DNA from: Muraenolepis orangiensis
Taxonomy: Eukaryota > Chordata > Actinopteri > Gadiformes > Muraenolepididae
Assembly (NCBI GenBank): GCA_027704905.1
Contig: CM051004.1
Span: 15,075,164-15,139,163, forward strand
Length of the DNA stretch: 64,000 bases
Reading direction: 5' to 3'
The position numbers were made by a program, and so were the translations under genes. How positions within the stretch are numbered: position 1 is the stretch's first letter; each line of letters begins with the position of its first letter. The notes under the pieces are model-generated. The model was not told the DNA's origin, made no database searches, and saw nothing but the letters and a program-made list of their open reading frames with translations. Shown here piece by piece: positions 60,391-64,000 of this stretch.

Positions 60391-63300
60391 CCTCCCCCGG
60401 ATAAATAATAAAAACACAGGGAAATAAGAATGTCCACATCATACAGCCATTTAAAGAAAAAACCGAACTTGTTTCCCCAAATGCTCATTTGTTAAACTTA
60501 TAGACAAAAATAAAAATCAATTGTGCAACAATGCTGGCACATTTGTAGACCTTACCATGGCCATTTAACTAGCGAGATCGAATCCACAGATGGGAACAAA
60601 GCCACCCGCTTACAACCTGTGGAAGGCTTGCTTAAGGGGGGGGGGGGGGGGACTGTCCAAAGTCACCATCACTCCCAACAGCCTTTTTGCACAACATAAA
60701 AGAGCCAGAGGGGTGGTGGTGGTGGTGGTGGGGGTGGGGGTGGGGATGCTATAGGTGTAAAGGAGCATCTCTCTCTCGCACTCTATCTTACTCTCTATAC
60801 TGGTCTCTCTGCTCTGAAGCAGATCCTCCATCTGCCCCTCTCACATCACAATATAGTCGGCACTCCAATCCACAGAGGACCAAAATAACTCACCGAGCCC
60901 ATGAGCTGCGCAAACACACAGTACGCAATTAACAACAAGAAAGGAAAAAAGGTAGGAGGGCTATATGTCAAGAGTGGGTGAGAGGCGGAGACATCGAATT
61001 CCAATTCTGTAGTCGTCACCAGCAGAAACGCATGCTTCATGGTATAAGAGACAATGGTGTAACCCCCGGAATATATTACACCAAAATATAATCCTACAAA
61101 ATGTTATAACATATTTCACGACACGCATATCAACTCTGGAGCGTCACAATGCATCATTACCACCAGCCACTCGTTATAATACATGAATGTATGCATGCAC
61201 ATGTGTTTAAGCAAGCACAGCAGGGGACGGCACATGGCTGTGATTCACCGGTGCCATCCATGTGTTGACCGCGGCTGAAGCTCGCTCACACAGTCAGTCA
61301 GTGTGTGGTAGTAGACAGAAACACCCTGTTGCCAAGGGTGACTCATTCTCCGAGATTCAAGTCTGACCAGAGTCTCAAGTGACTTGTGTGCAAATGGATT
61401 GAACGTATGGCATGGTATTAAAAGATTTGCATTTTTCTCCACATCGCTGCCAAGACTAATTACTTTCTGCCACCCGATCAATAGACATGATCGGTCACTG
61501 CATCCCTCTCTTTTGTCTTCCTTACAAAAATCAATACACAACAAAGCTGGGAAACATGCTGTGCTTGCAAGCTTTACTATAGTGATAGTTTCTAATTATT
61601 ATTTTTTTTATACGAAAGTGTCTTCTACCCTTCCAGACTATAAGCTGCGCTTTTTACACCAATAATGAGCATCCCTACTATCAACGGTGCAGTTACGTCT
61701 CCAGTTATGCAGGTGCAGTTACGTCTTCTGGCTGGTAAATGCGACTTTTACACCAAAGAAACTTATGTTGTTTTTTTTGTTAAGAGTGACCTATACAGGC
61801 TTATACTTTTAGTCCAGAAAAAAATTAAATATTTATTTATTCATCAATCAATTCATTATATTTTTAATGCCATTGCTTTCAATTCACATGTTCAATGCTA
61901 AATTATAATAGCATTTAGTGATTCAAAAATAGGATGACATTAATTCTCCTTTCACTGCATAATATTGTAAACCCATGGCAGCACAGTCAGTGCCATAATC
62001 CCCACATGGGTACAACACCTGTATTTCCAAAAGATTTCAACACAACATGTTACGGCCAATGACAAATTCCCCTATTGGAAATTAGTACAGCTGATCACAT
62101 GTAGCTGATCAGCAATTAGTAGCAACCTGGTATAAGTATGCCAGCACCAGAGGCTTGCTCTCAAACTTGCTCCTGGGTGTGAGGGTAAACGGTCCGTATT
62201 TTGCCCAGACCCCAAGAAGCTATCCCTTCCCCAATATTGTCCCCATGTTGGTTTGGGCTTAAGGGCAAACGGTAGAGAACGCTTTATTTTGAAAGGTTGC
62301 CGTTGATAGAGCCATTGTAATCCCTTTATGCCGCATTACCTCCCTGCCTTGCTGATACCCATGAAGGATGGAACCATTTTTGCAGATTTTTGAGTAGTCC
62401 CAACTATAGAAAGGATGATTTGTATTTAATTGCAGCCCATTATAACATTCTTGTTTCCACATCTCTTTTAAATAATTAACTGAAAGTCAGTGTGGTGGAT
62501 GGTTTGGTGAGTCAGGTTGTGCTTGTGATTCCTGAGTGGGTGGCAGTTGTTCACAAGTGTACAGATAAATCCCCGGCACTGAGCCAACCCTAGGTCCCTA
62601 GGATTGTAGGCGAGCAAGCTGAGTCACCTACTTCTATGTTTTCCTCTGAATCCTGTCCAGGGAGTTCTATAATTGATGCCAGGCTATTGATGCCAGGCTA
62701 AAAGCTCAATTTGATTCCCAAACCTAATTCAAGCTAGGAGGCGTATTGTTGGGAGGAATTTGCATTGACTCACAAGAGGAGTCCTCTTCCGATGGTGTTT
62801 GGGACAGTAATAGGGACAGTACTTAGCATCTGGCTGAGTGTAATTGAATGTCTCCCAGTCCAAATATGGTCATATTGCAGGTGATTTTATGCTACTAACA
62901 GAAAAACACACAGCTTAAACAGACCAAGGAGCTTGATTTAAACAATGTCTCCTGTAGTCCCACAGATAAAGTGCGACAGGCCTGTCTCATACAAGGAATG
63001 TGGACGATAGGCGGCTTGTAAGCCGAGTACAACTGTTTCTCAACCGTTGAACTGTTCGATGTGGACGGTCTCTAAGTCGGCAACGACGTTCAGCCGTCGA
63101 ATAGACTTTCAAAATTCTGAAATCCTGTCCAGGTTGGACACTCGTCTGCCACAACACCGTTAGAACAGGATATTGATGTTGGTGAAGCCATTTTCCCCTT
63201 TTATAACAGCGATTCTCAAGCTGTTGATTATGTTACAGTTAGACCTGTAAAGGCATATAGGCTTGTATTGTCATTTTGTAACAGGGATAGCATTCACTTC

Positions 63301-64000
63301 ATTTATTGAGATGGCTGGGCCCATTTCTTTGGACAAAGCAGCTGTATTCTTTGTTTTATGCTGGGGGATATAAAGATCATTTTTAACTGATGAGCTATGA
63401 TCTGTATTTGTTGTTGATAAAGGTCAATGAGGTCTTCTCACCTAGATATGTAGACCAAAAAGTAATTGCAGTCTCCGAAAGTCCTGGAAATTTCACAGCC
63501 ACTGACGGTCAGAATTCTTCCTTTATTGCTCCTTTCCTTAGTTCCACGTTCCTTTATAGCCCATCTTTACGTCTAAATGTATTGATACGATCAGAAAACC
63601 ATGTGGTTCCACTCTAACTAGTCCAAACTAGTAGTGCTCTGTGTTTACATGCCGCTGGAGTCTTTTCTTTAAAAAGGCACATAACACATTTCTGTTGACT
63701 CAACAAATTAACAATAACTTGCATATAATAAGAACCCTTAAGTTATCAGCACATTATCATAATAAAAGGTACCATTAATGTTATTACTAACAACATAAAC
63801 CATGTATATTAAAAAATATATTTTGCTCCTACAGTCTGTATGGTTTTGTGTGTATATCACTCGAAGGGTAAGCTGCCATTTTGTTTCTGCTCCTTTCTGC
63901 TCCGTTTGTTTGAGATGCCGTTTAGAAGTGTATTTTTTTCTTATGCCTAGATTATGGATTGCTGTGCTGTATAAAAGACAATGTATGTCATGTATGGAGA
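58055..64000. other. Non-coding region upstream of the first visible ipo13 exon
   Basis: About 5.9 kb, mostly AT-rich, with no exon I can tie to ipo13 or any other gene. It holds a (GT)n tract at 60321-60387, a G-run near 60637-60652 and GGT-rich repeat at 60713-60745. The short first coding exon of ipo13 should lie here or beyond the window. I saw no CpG-rich promoter-like stretch. Confidence 0.5.

Noticed and set aside
58055..64000. First coding exon of ipo13
   Set aside because: Looked for a minus-strand ATG exon ending in phase 0 with a VENVE-like end; no candidate was convincing, for example the CCATGGTAAGG at about 60555 lacks a coding frame.

Overview
The window reads as teleost fish nuclear DNA. 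It holds four multi-exon, GT-AG spliced genes with vertebrate-level protein similarity, fish-type LINE/SINE debris, and an extreme load of CA/GT microsatellites and minisatellites (my rough sum of the obvious tracts is about 5% of the window). That load is reminiscent of codfishes, but the species call is only a guess. I see no prokaryotic, viral, CRISPR or selfish-gene system.

Layout. (1) 270-10756, minus: hook1, a HOOK-family dynein/endosome adaptor; 16 exons reconstruct in frame from the start codon to residue 534, and the 3' part lies outside the window. (2) 13421-17136, plus: an RNF170-like RING ubiquitin ligase, 6 exons, 253 aa, head-to-head with hook1. (3) 18139-35174, minus: pfas (FGAM synthase, purine synthesis step 4), complete, 27 exons, 1313 aa, tail-to-tail with the RNF170-like gene. 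(4) 38163-58054, minus: ipo13 (importin-13), 21 exons, 938 codons plus stop, lacking only the short first coding exon. 58055-64000 holds no exon I can recognise. Exon boundaries were set by hand from GT/AG sites, and the phases are consistent across all 70 exons.

The genes do not form a pathway; they are housekeeping neighbours. The hook1/RNF170-like head-to-head pair mirrors the human HOOK3/RNF170 divergent pair, so it looks like a retained ancestral linkage.

The most interesting structure is in the introns. Several exon edges have been amplified into tandem arrays. hook1 exon 14 runs straight into about 25 copies of its own 3' end plus donor site. RNF170-like exon 4 has about 8 decayed copies of its donor. 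One ipo13 intron shows repeats of both its donor and acceptor edges. Several introns also have (TG)n tracts of 150-190 bp touching the splice acceptor, in place of a pyrimidine tract. Other items are a MITE-like palindromic element, a dead L2-type LINE inside a pfas intron with a minisatellite born from its own coding sequence, three same-strand tRNA-derived SINEs in the ipo13 3' half, a 305-bp Z-DNA-prone tract between the divergent genes, and a large inverted repeat in an ipo13 intron.
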